The position numbers were made by a program, and so were the translations under genes. This document shows positions 14,996 to 21,004 of a stretch of 21,205 nucleotides of DNA, one piece after another. How positions within the stretch are numbered: position 1 is the stretch's first letter; each line of letters starts with the position of its first letter. The notes under the pieces were generated by a model that was not told the origin of the DNA, did not search any database, and was given only the letters and a program-made list of their open reading frames with translations. Source of the stretch: Intestinimonas sp052065695 (GTDB lineage Bacteria > Bacillota > Clostridia > Oscillospirales > Oscillospiraceae); NCBI RefSeq assembly GCF_052065695.1, contig NZ_JBQHTM010000054.1:1-21205 (forward strand). Reading direction: 5' to 3'.

Positions 14996-15343
14996 TCAAT
15001 TTTGCACTGGTTTCCGCAGACGGCATTTCCCCTCTGCCTCGTCACGCTCTTTCAGGAGCCGTGCTAAAGCAGAAAAAATTTCTTTTGCAGATGGTCTATG
15101 CTTCTCCTATTGAGTTGGTGGGCCACGGCGTATTTGCGGATGGACAGACCGTCTACAAACCGCTCTTGGAAATAGTCTTTGTATTCAGCCAGCACCGTTT
15201 TCAGGGCATTGTCCAGAAACTGCAGGTCCTCTTTCAGCTTGGCGAAGTCACTTCTGGTGATGGCGGCGAATCTCTTTTCTTTTACGCAGAGACGATATTT
15301 GCTCCGGTCGAAGTTGTAGTTCTTGCACAGGTCTTTAGCGCAG
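14996..15343 (-). pseudogene. Sigma-region-4-like HTH element protein, frameshifted and lacking its start
   Basis: The frame reads LCKNYNFDRSKYRLCVKEKRF, then EYKDYFQERFVDGLSIRKYAVAHQLNRRSIDHLQKKFF. The second part is an HTH resembling sigma region 4-like proteins of Clostridia elements. It stops early at 15064 (FFLL stop). In the -1 frame from the T6 run the protein continues SALARLLKERDEAEGKCRLR to a stop at 14996, which looks like the natural C-terminus. So one T is missing, or the ribosome slips there. The 5' end merges with the truncated radical SAM gene near 15343 and no start codon is evident. This marks the element boundary or a deletion joint. Confidence 0.7.
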
Positions 15344-15931
15344 CGGCTCGATGCCCACATCCTTTTCCTCACTGGTGGGGCAGTAGCGGGAGAAAGCGAA
15401 CACATCCGCCCTGTGGGCCACCACGGTGTCGATGAGCGCCGGGATCTCGTCGATATTGGTACCGGAGACCGTGGTCATGATCACCGCCCGGATACCGGCC
15501 TTCTTGATGCAGGCGATCTTCTCCATGGTGCAGTCAAAGCTGCCGGGTTTGCGGAACCAGTCGTGAGTCTCCCGCAGACCGTCCAGAGACAGCTGATACT
15601 TCTCACAGCCGCATTCCTTCAGCCGCCTGCATACCTCGTCATTCAGATGGAAGGGATTGCCCAGGATGGTGAATGGGATGTGATGTTCCTTCATCAGTCC
15701 CAGCAGATCCCAGAAGTTCGGGTGCAGGATGGGGTCGCCGCCGGTGATGTAGAAGTAGGGCAGGCGGTGGTAGACCTTGCAGAAGTCCAGGCAGTTGTAA
15801 AAGGTGTCCCGCATCTGGGGCCAGGTCATGGCGTCCAGCTTCTTGCAGGTGTCCTCGGCAAAAATGTAGCAGTGCTTGCACCGCTGATCGCACTCGTCGG
15901 TGATGTGCCACTGAAAGGCGAAATATTCCAT
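15335..15931 (-). pseudogene. Truncated radical SAM peptide maturase of the ACGX-repeat type
   Basis: A radical SAM enzyme expected to modify the neighbouring Cys-repeat peptide. From the ATG at 15931 (AGGAGG nine bases upstream) it starts MEYFAFQWHITDECDQRCKHCY, with the CxxxCxxC cluster motif at 14, 18 and 21. It then has FYITGGDPILHPNFW and KYQLSLDGLRETHDWFRKPG, typical of peptide maturases. It stops after 198 residues at GIEPLR. Family members run to about 400 residues and carry a C-terminal SPASM domain with auxiliary clusters, which is entirely missing. The cut coincides with the start of mobile-element sequence, so disruption by insertion and deletion is likely. The ACGX-system name is from memory of the family. 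Confidence 0.8.
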
Positions 15932-15967
15932 CTCATGTTTCCTCCTGATTGTTTGTTCTTTGAGAGA

Positions 15968-16019
15968 GGGCGCATTTCCCAAACCACGGAGCCAATTCCG
16001 TCCCTTGGGAAGTGCGCCC
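15968..16019 (-). promoter_or_regulatory. Hairpin between RiPP precursor and maturase
   Basis: A 15-bp stem with one mismatch (15968-15982 and 16005-16019) encloses an inner acgga/tccgt pair. It sits between the precursor stop and the maturase start, and a second GC-rich hairpin lies just before it (about 16017-16045). Such a structure could attenuate transcription so that the precursor is made in excess of the enzyme, or protect the precursor mRNA. Confidence 0.6.
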
Positions 16020-16049
16020 CCGCAGGCTGCCCCGCGGGGGCGCGGGGGC

Positions 16050-16199
16050 TTACTGCTTGTCGCCGGCGCCGCAGGCACTTCCGCAGGCGGTGAGCTTGGG
16101 CTCGGCGGGCTTGTCCCCAGCGCCGCAGGCGCTCCCACAGGCGGAAGCGGCCTTGACCTCGGCCTTGCTGCCCCAGTCAAACAGATTTTTCAGTCCCAT
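16050..16199 (-). CDS. ACGX-repeat RiPP precursor peptide
   Basis: A 49-residue peptide. The leader is MGLKNLFDWGSKAEVKAAS. Two copies of ACGSACGAGDK follow, separated by PAEPKLT; the second copy ends in KQ. The regularly spaced Ala-Cys-Gly units match the ACGX-type peptides modified by radical SAM/SPASM enzymes, and a radical SAM gene follows 119 bases downstream. AAGGAGG lies eight bases before the ATG, and a TTGTGG-17-TATACT promoter is upstream. The product's activity is unknown. Because the maturase lacks its SPASM domain, the peptide is probably no longer modified here. Confidence 0.85.
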   Translation of the reverse strand: MGLKNLFDWGSKAEVKAASACGSACGAGDKPAEPKLTACGSACGAGDKQ

Positions 16200-16259
16200 A
16201 ATCAGTTCCTCCTTATATTTTTTCCTTTGAAAATCAGGCGTTTCCTGATCTCTGTTTTC

Positions 16260-16288
16260 AGTATAGCGGGTCCAATTTGTGCCCACAA
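16260..16288 (-). promoter_or_regulatory. Promoter of the RiPP precursor with overlapping inverted repeat
   Basis: TTGTGG (16283-16288), a 17-base spacer and TATACT (16260-16265). The -35 is covered by an inverted repeat with GTGC/GCAC ends and a central GTAC (16279-16296), a plausible operator for the divergent HxlR regulator. Confidence 0.65.
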
Positions 16289-16329
16289 GTACGCACCTTT
16301 TTATTACTGGGTCACCTTTTTGTAACTCC

Positions 16330-16358
16330 TTGACCGGGCACGGAACAGCATATATAAT
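16330..16358 (+). promoter_or_regulatory. Promoter of the hxlR-type regulator
   Basis: TTGACC (16330-16335), a 17-base spacer and TATAAT (16353-16358). The start codon lies about 45 bases further, after AAGGAGG. Confidence 0.8.
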
Positions 16359-16404
16359 GAGTGCAACATGACCAGACCGCAGTACACCGTAAGGAGGAAC
16401 TTGT

Positions 16405-16740
16405 ATGCTGACAAAAGAAGAACTCCCTACCTGTCCCGTTGCCACCACCGTTCAGCTGATTGGCAGCAAATGGAAGCTGCTGATCCTCCGCAATCTGCTG
16501 GCCAGGCCCTGGCGATTCAACGAACTGAAAAAGAATTTGGAGGGGATCAGCCAAAAGGTCCTCACCGACAGCCTGCGCTCCTTGGAGGAGGACGGCATTG
16601 TCACCCGGACCGTGTATCCGGAGGTTCCGCCCCGGGTAGAGTACTCCCTGAGCGAACTGGGTGACTCCATGCGCCCCATCATCAACGCCATGGAGCAGTG
16701 GGGGCTGGGGTATCAGGCAAAGGTTCAACACAGAGATTGA
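16405..16740 (+). CDS. HxlR family transcriptional regulator
   Basis: A 111-residue winged-helix regulator. It has the family N-terminus CPVATTVQLIGSKWKLLILRNLL, the recognition region RFNELKKNLEGISQKVLTDSLRSLEEDGIV, and the wing VPPRVEYSLSELGDSM. HxlR proteins bind as dimers near their own promoter, and some sense aldehydes or redox state through a conserved Cys, here Cys10. AAGGAGG is seven bases from the ATG. Divergent orientation from the RiPP precursor, with a shared 200-base intergenic region, suggests it controls that locus. Confidence 0.93.
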   Translation: MLTKEELPTCPVATTVQLIGSKWKLLILRNLLARPWRFNELKKNLEGISQKVLTDSLRSLEEDGIVTRTVYPEVPPRVEYSLSELGDSMRPIINAMEQWGLGYQAKVQHRD

Positions 16741-17105
16741 TGTTTCCCATATTTAAAAATTCCGCTGCGCTATGATCCTAATCTTGTTTACGGCCCCCCA
16801 ATTTCTGAGCAATCGTCCGCGCATAAATGACCTGCTTGATTCTTCTCCCAGAATTACAATGCAGACAACCAGAGATATGCAAAACGCTCCCCGCTCCAGC
16901 CAGGAAACAGTTTCCGACTGGAGCGGGGAGCGTTTTGACCACATTTTCAGCCACAGAGCGGTGTGGAGTACATGGAAACAGTGCTTTCAAAGAGTGGCGA
17001 AAAGCAAGTGAAATGGAGCGGAAGCGGTGCGAAATAAGCGGAAATTATACAAAAAATCTTTTCTCACCTCTTTGTTTTCTGTGGCGCAGGATTTGAGGTT
17101 ACTTT
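16741..17105. other. Gene-free stretch between HxlR and the reverse transcriptase, with a long palindromic terminator
   Basis: The only clear structure is a very long hairpin. A perfect 19-bp stem (16881-16899 and 16918-16936) ends in aaaacg/cgtttt, with a further ggaaac/gtttcc pairing inside. It can act as a bidirectional terminator for the convergent HxlR and reverse transcriptase genes. The open frames crossing this stretch show no ribosome sites or recognisable domains. Confidence 0.75.
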
Positions 17106-18470
17106 TTACCCTTCATCTTCCAACGCCCTTCTTATTTTCGCCATGTGGTCTTTGGTTCCTCGTGCAATGGATTCATGTGCACCAAACTCTTTCTCTGCCC
17201 GACGGACATATGATAAGAAATTCCCAGAGCCCGACTTAATTTTCCCGTTCTTTTGCGTAATGCGATACCCCTTCGCTCCCTTGATTGAGTAAAGGGCATA
17301 TAAATTCTTATTGCTGATATGCTTTCCTGTCGGAGAGCATTGGCCGCTTTTCCGTATCGTCTTTACCTTACTGTACATCCGATAATAATATTTACCCAAT
17401 GTCTTCATTCGAATTGATACGGTACTTCCATCAAAAGTAAACCCCAGAAAATTAATAAATCTCTTTCGGCCCTCCAAAGGCACTCCAAACAGCGCCCCAC
17501 AGTTCTCTAACTGCGTATTCTCATATCGGAAATACTGAGTCTTATTCGGTTCTAAAGTTAATCCAGGAACACTATTGAACTTGGCTGATATATCCTTGAT
17601 GATTTGGAGAGTCACTGATCCAGTATCAGGCAACACAACAATAAAATCATCGCTGTACCGCATATATAGGCCACCTTGTTCTGTTACCAAATCATTGACC
17701 GTCTTGTCGACCTCTAACATATAGACATTGGCAAGTAGTCCACTGATTGGGGAACCCTGCGGTATCCCAAATACATCTGGATTCTGCCTGATATGCTCCC
17801 TATTTGAGTTAGCCTTATATTCTTCTGGTGTCAGCACGCGCAGCATAGAATTCAACGTTCTACGTCCTGCCCGGTTATCCTGTAGTCCATTCAGGGCTAA
17901 CAAATCAGACAACTCCCATGTACTATAATGGGTCACGCTTCGAAATACTTTATAGTGGTCTTTTGGGAGTTTAGACACTCCTATTAACGAACACCATTGT
18001 TGTTTTAAATATCTATGGTCCAGGTGATCAAAGAATCCTGTGAAGTCTCCTATCATAACGTAGCAGGGCGAGTTACTACGAATAAAGTGAATCACCCGTT
18101 TAGCAAAATGAATATTGTTTTCATGCAAATCCGTCCGATATGCTACAGCAACTTTTGACAGTCCATCTCTCGCTACGCGCTGATTATAATCATTCCCCAG
18201 CAAGAAATAATAGTACTGATAGATGCAGCGATCAATGTGTGACGCATAACAAATATCTCGTTTTTTCTCTTTGGGCCCGGTTTCTTTGTTAAACTTAACT
18301 TGTTTCTTCTGATAATGAATAAATGGGTAAAAACCATGCCGCTCTATATTTTGAGGAACCGATATATAGGCCCCTTGTTGGGCAATATCTGTTCGGCAGT
18401 CAAAATGCGCATATGATCTTCGACTTTTTTCTATCACAGCTTTAGAGGCCAGCCATTCTTGATTCGTCAT
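17106..18470 (-). CDS. Reverse transcriptase, probable DRT2-type antiphage enzyme
   Basis: A 454-residue RNA-directed DNA polymerase. Motif A is MIGDFTGFFDHLDH (catalytic Asp142), the GIPQGSPISG motif is at 235-244, motif C is YMRYSDDF with Asp274/Asp275, and a thumb-side FINFLGFTF is near 338-346. The N-terminal HGFYPFIHYQKK, then KKRDICYASHIDRCIYQYYYFLL, and a lack of maturase or HNH domains point to the defence-associated RTs, not group II intron or retron enzymes. Spacing to ATG from AAGGAG is good. The gene is visibly AT-richer than its neighbours, a sign of transfer. The structured leader and concatemer-ready unit upstream support a DRT2-like role. The RT call is certain; the DRT2 call is inference. 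Confidence 0.85.
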   Translation of the reverse strand: MTNQEWLASKAVIEKSRRSYAHFDCRTDIAQQGAYISVPQNIERHGFYPFIHYQKKQVKFNKETGPKEKKRDICYASHIDRCIYQYYYFLLGNDYNQRVARDGLSKVAVAYRTDLHENNIHFAKRVIHFIRSNSPCYVMIGDFTGFFDHLDHRYLKQQWCSLIGVSKLPKDHYKVFRSVTHYSTWELSDLLALNGLQDNRAGRRTLNSMLRVLTPEEYKANSNREHIRQNPDVFGIPQGSPISGLLANVYMLEVDKTVNDLVTEQGGLYMRYSDDFIVVLPDTGSVTLQIIKDISAKFNSVPGLTLEPNKTQYFRYENTQLENCGALFGVPLEGRKRFINFLGFTFDGSTVSIRMKTLGKYYYRMYSKVKTIRKSGQCSPTGKHISNKNLYALYSIKGAKGYRITQKNGKIKSGSGNFLSYVRRAEKEFGAHESIARGTKDHMAKIRRALEDEG

Positions 18471-18490
18471 AATGACTCCTTAAAATTGCA

Positions 18491-18534
18491 ATATCCGCCG
18501 ACACGGGGGGCAGTATCCCTCAGTCGGCGGATAT
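18491..18534 (-). promoter_or_regulatory. Strong hairpin just before the reverse transcriptase start
   Basis: A perfect 12-bp stem, 18491-18502 and 18523-18534 (atatccgccgac and its complement), has inner GGG/CCC pairing. It ends about 20 bases before the RT ATG. One arm (CAGTCGGC on the plus strand, 18521-18528) can instead pair with 18585-18592, so two exclusive folds exist. It may close the ncRNA or control RT expression. Confidence 0.75.
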
Positions 18535-18601
18535 ACAGTTTGACGCAGCCTCCTGCTTCACCCGTTTGGTGTGTGTCTAAGGAAGCCGACTGCCCAGAGT
18601 G

Positions 18602-18760
18602 CAATGCTCAACTATGATACAATTGAGCGGGAAGCTTGTGTCACTGCCTCCTGGATGTGTCTGATGGCGGCCACCAGCTGGTGGGCTTATGACCAGTCAC
18701 TCCAGCTCCAAGAACTCCTGTGCAGTCTCCTGACAGAAATTATGAAGAAAGGGTTGACAA
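18602..18760 (+). other. Candidate neo repeat unit (53 codons), coding only when concatenated
   Basis: On the strand complementary to the ncRNA, 159 bases lie between two copies of CAAT (18602-18605 and 18761-18764). 159 is 53 codons, and the frame through 18604 is free of stops. One unit reads MLNYDTIEREACVTASW...SLLTEIMKKGLTT. Joined head-to-tail, the last base plus CA makes a Thr codon and the next unit starts in frame at ATG. The junction also brings TTGACA (18754-18759) exactly 17 bases from TACAAT (18618-18623). AAAGGG then precedes the ATG by 9 bases. In the linear chromosome these two promoter halves are over 130 bases apart in the wrong order. This is inference from sequence; expression needs experimental proof. 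Confidence 0.7.
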
Positions 18761-18799
18761 CAATATTCCTCCCCCACACCTTTCGTGTAGGGCATTTTT

Positions 18800-18828
18800 A
18801 TTGTAGAACATCTTTTCGAACATGTCAA
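18800..18828 (-). promoter_or_regulatory. Promoter of the ncRNA/reverse transcriptase
   Basis: TTGACA (18823-18828), a 17-base spacer and TACAAT (18800-18805) give an almost consensus promoter. The spacer holds a direct repeat of ATGTTC that could be an operator. It lies 70 bases after the integrase stop, so the RT cargo has its own transcription. Confidence 0.88.
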
Positions 18829-18898
18829 CTGGCACTCGCCGCTCTTGAGTGCTATTTTACAAATTATTTACATTTTGTGACTTATTCTGCGCCTGCCG

Positions 18899-20467
18899 CT
18901 ACAATTCCTCCCGGATCTCGTCATAATACCGCTGCACCGTGGAGCGGTCCATCTGCAATTCCCTGGCAATCAAGGACTTGCTGGACACACCGGGGTGCTC
19001 TCGCAGGTAGGCGGCGATGGCCTTCTTTTTGGGACTTACCCCGTCGGGATATTCTGTACTTGCCCCAGAGCGGAGGGCGGCGATCTCCGCCTTCATCTCC
19101 AGGATCAGCCCCTTCAGTTTTTCCTCGCACTCCTCACGGGTTTTGGCGTAGACGTTCCGGGAGTGCTTCTTGCCGTCCGGCCATACTGGAGAGTAACGGC
19201 CCTCCCAGAGGTGCTCCCCAAGCTGGCTGATGCACCCAGTTCCTGGTCTACGCCGGGGCGGTTCAATCGGCACAAAGTCCTGCTTTGGCGGTTCGTCTGT
19301 CTGTTCCGGCATGGGCTCCACTTCCGCCTTGGCAATTCCCTGGTCGATGTTCAGCGCCGCCTTGCGACGCATCTCGTCGGTAATGTGAGTATAGGTGTTC
19401 AGCGTGGTCGCTGAGGAAACATGGCCAATGATGGTGGAGAGGGTCTTTACATCCATCCCGTTCTCCAGTGACAGGGTAGCAAACGTGTGGCACAAATCAT
19501 GAAATCTTACCCGCTTGCACCCTGCTCGCTCCAAGATTACTTGCAAGCGCTTTCGGACATAGCCGGGGTCGATGGGCTGCTCGGGCTTAGTGCGGGACGG
19601 GAACATCACTTCAGAGAATACACCCTTTTTGTACTCCGCCAGCAGCTCCACCATGGCAGGCGGCAGGATAATGGTGCGGTTGGCCGCCTTGGTCTTGGGT
19701 TCGCTGATGATAAGTTTGCCACCCACCGGATAGACCTGCTTGTCGATACGCAATTTTCCGGTGGCGAAGTCCAGATCGTCCCATTGGAGGGCCAGCAGCT
19801 CACCCCGGCGCATCCCGGTGGTCAGCTCCAGCAGGAAGAGCTCATACATTCCCTCCGCCTTGGCCTGGATGAGAAAGCGCTGGATCTCCTCTTGGGTCAG
19901 AATCTTCATCTCTTTACCCTTCATCGGCGGAAGCTTGCAGCCTACTGCCGGATTGGAGTGGATCAACTTCTCCTCCACCGCCTTGTCCAGAGCCATCTGG
20001 CAGAGGGCGTGGCAGCTGCGCACCGAGCGGTCCACCATACCAGGGCCTCGTCGCTCCACATTGGCCTTCCGCCCGCTCTCCTTCATGCGCCGGAAGAACT
20101 GCTGGAGCTCCGCCTGGGTCAGTTGGTTCAGTGGGATGTCTCCCAAGCCCGGGATCAGATGATTGTAGATCCACCCCTCATAGCTGAGCTGGGTTGTCTG
20201 TCTGAGCCTGGGTTTGGAGTAATTCTGGTACCAGTAGTCCAGCCAGTCCCGGACAAGCATATCGGACCGCACCTGGACAGGGCGCACCACCTGGCAGGTA
20301 CTTTTCAGGGCCTCCAGTTTTGCGATACATTCTTTCTTCGTTTTGGCCAGCACATTTTTTGTCTTAGGGTTGCCCGCCTCATCGTAGCCCACCACCACAC
20401 GGCCCTCCCAGCGGCCGTCCTTGCGTAGGCGAACAGTGCCTTCGCCCTTCTTTCTCTTGCCCGCCAT
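18899..20467 (-). CDS. Tyrosine site-specific integrase with altered catalytic Arg and C-terminal extension
   Basis: A 522-residue recombinase. In order it has an arm-binding sheet (GEGTVRLRKDGRWEGRVVVG, 8-27), a core-binding domain (about 70-170) and a catalytic domain. Arg220 (TTGMRRGE), His323, His349 and Tyr359 (TLNTYTH) are present. The box II Arg that normally follows as HDLRH is Cys326 here (codon TGC at 19490-19492), so activity is doubtful. After about 400 comes a second sheet-like domain (LWEGRYSPVWPDGKK...NVYAKTREECEEKL) and then an HTH-like end (AIAAYLREHPGVSSKSLIARELQMDRSTVQRY). AGGTG lies six bases before the ATG. It is the upstream neighbour of the RT system, which it may have carried. 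Confidence 0.92.
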   Translation of the reverse strand: MAGKRKKGEGTVRLRKDGRWEGRVVVGYDEAGNPKTKNVLAKTKKECIAKLEALKSTCQVVRPVQVRSDMLVRDWLDYWYQNYSKPRLRQTTQLSYEGWIYNHLIPGLGDIPLNQLTQAELQQFFRRMKESGRKANVERRGPGMVDRSVRSCHALCQMALDKAVEEKLIHSNPAVGCKLPPMKGKEMKILTQEEIQRFLIQAKAEGMYELFLLELTTGMRRGELLALQWDDLDFATGKLRIDKQVYPVGGKLIISEPKTKAANRTIILPPAMVELLAEYKKGVFSEVMFPSRTKPEQPIDPGYVRKRLQVILERAGCKRVRFHDLCHTFATLSLENGMDVKTLSTIIGHVSSATTLNTYTHITDEMRRKAALNIDQGIAKAEVEPMPEQTDEPPKQDFVPIEPPRRRPGTGCISQLGEHLWEGRYSPVWPDGKKHSRNVYAKTREECEEKLKGLILEMKAEIAALRSGASTEYPDGVSPKKKAIAAYLREHPGVSSKSLIARELQMDRSTVQRYYDEIREEL

Positions 20468-20471
20468 TCTA

Positions 20472-20562
20472 TCACCTCACCATGATATTTTCCATGAAGC
20501 CACCCACGATCTCACTGGCTCGCTTCTGCATATCGCCGGTCACATGAGTATAAGTATCCAGG
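20472..20562 (-). pseudogene. C-terminal stub of another tyrosine integrase
   Basis: About 30 codons read TLDTYTHVTGDMQKRASE...GGFMENIM before a TGA at 20472-20474. This is the end of a tyrosine recombinase including its nucleophile Tyr, and the upstream coding part is gone. Its stop lies only a few bases before the start of the intact integrase, whose ribosome site it overlaps. It is not the missing half of the fragment at 9969-10586: in an intact gene that C-terminus would lie at lower coordinates. It is too short to stand alone as a gene. Confidence 0.8.
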
Positions 20563-20572
20563 GTACGACACA

Positions 20573-21001
20573 CTACAAACTGAAACAGAAAGCGGTGAAG
20601 TGGGTATATCCTTCATCGGCATGGACACCCAGCAGCTGTGCAAACCGCAGCTCCCAGTCGGTGACACCACTGCCGTTTTCCAGGCACCAGTCTGTCAGTT
20701 CCCCCAGAGAGGTGGCCCAGATATCCTTGTGTCCCAATACTTCTCCCGGTTCACATGGCTCCGCATAGTTGTGCCAGGTGACCAGCAACACCCGCTCTCC
20801 CGCCTCGTCCCAGATGACCTGCTGGTCTTGCCGCGTCAGACAGACCAGCTCCATCACCTCGCTATCCTCGCTGAATACCGCGTCGGCCATAGCGGCTACC
20901 CACAGCTCTTCGTTGGAGAGTGGGGGCTTACTCACACATCCGGCCAGCGGCAGCAAGCTCAGGACTATACCGGCAGCAACCGCAACAAATCTCCTTTTCA
21001 T
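20573..21001 (-). CDS. Putative lipoprotein, probably truncated at its C-terminus
   Basis: About 142 residues. The signal peptide MKRRFVAVAAGIVLSLLPLAGC has a lipobox LAGC with Cys22, so the mature protein would be a membrane-anchored lipoprotein outside the cell. The body has no domain I can name. The last segment, VTDWELRFAQLLGVHADEGYTHFTAF, seems cut: it ends CFSL and runs straight into an integrase stub. GAGGAGG lies rather far (about 14 bases) from the ATG at 21001; a TTG at 21004 is possible. The gene seems to have lost its end to the mobile DNA beside it. Confidence 0.75.
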   Translation of the reverse strand: MKRRFVAVAAGIVLSLLPLAGCVSKPPLSNEELWVAAMADAVFSEDSEVMELVCLTRQDQQVIWDEAGERVLLVTWHNYAEPCEPGEVLGHKDIWATSLGELTDWCLENGSGVTDWELRFAQLLGVHADEGYTHFTAFCFSL

Positions 21002-21004
21002 CAA

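Larger units (their letters stand above)
18491..18793 (-). ncRNA. Candidate structured template RNA of the DRT2-like system
   Basis: The transcript from the promoter at 18800-18828 would begin near 18793. A hairpin starts almost at once (CCCTACAC-loop-GTGTGGGG, plus coordinates 18772-18779/18785-18792). The roughly 160-base template segment follows (18602-18764). It contains a GCTCAA...TTGAGC hairpin (18606-18611/18623-18628) and a CCACCAGCTGGTGG palindrome. Further hairpins at 18545-18556 and 18491-18534 lead up to the RT. Described DRT2 systems have the same order: ncRNA with flanking stem-loops, then RT. No conventional gene fits the minus strand here. The 3' end is uncertain. Confidence 0.72.

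Noticed and set aside
16827..17096. Plus-strand 89-codon frame over the long palindrome
   Set aside because: It crosses a terminator-like hairpin, has no ribosome site or recognisable domain, and would read into the end of the RT gene.
17106..18793. Retron or group II intron
   Set aside because: The RT lacks maturase and HNH domains and is longer than usual retron RTs. I saw no msr/msd-type paired ends with a branching G and no intron domain V.
18571..19230. A 219-codon plus-strand frame starting MCLRKPTAQSAMLNYD as an ordinary gene
   Set aside because: It has no ribosome site or promoter in the linear DNA and runs antisense into the integrase. Only its 18602-18760 part is interesting, as a concatemer unit.
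9969..20562. The two integrase fragments (9969-10586 and 20472-20562) being halves of one split gene
   Set aside because: Both are on the minus strand, so a C-terminal half should lie at lower coordinates than the N-terminal one. Here it lies at higher coordinates.
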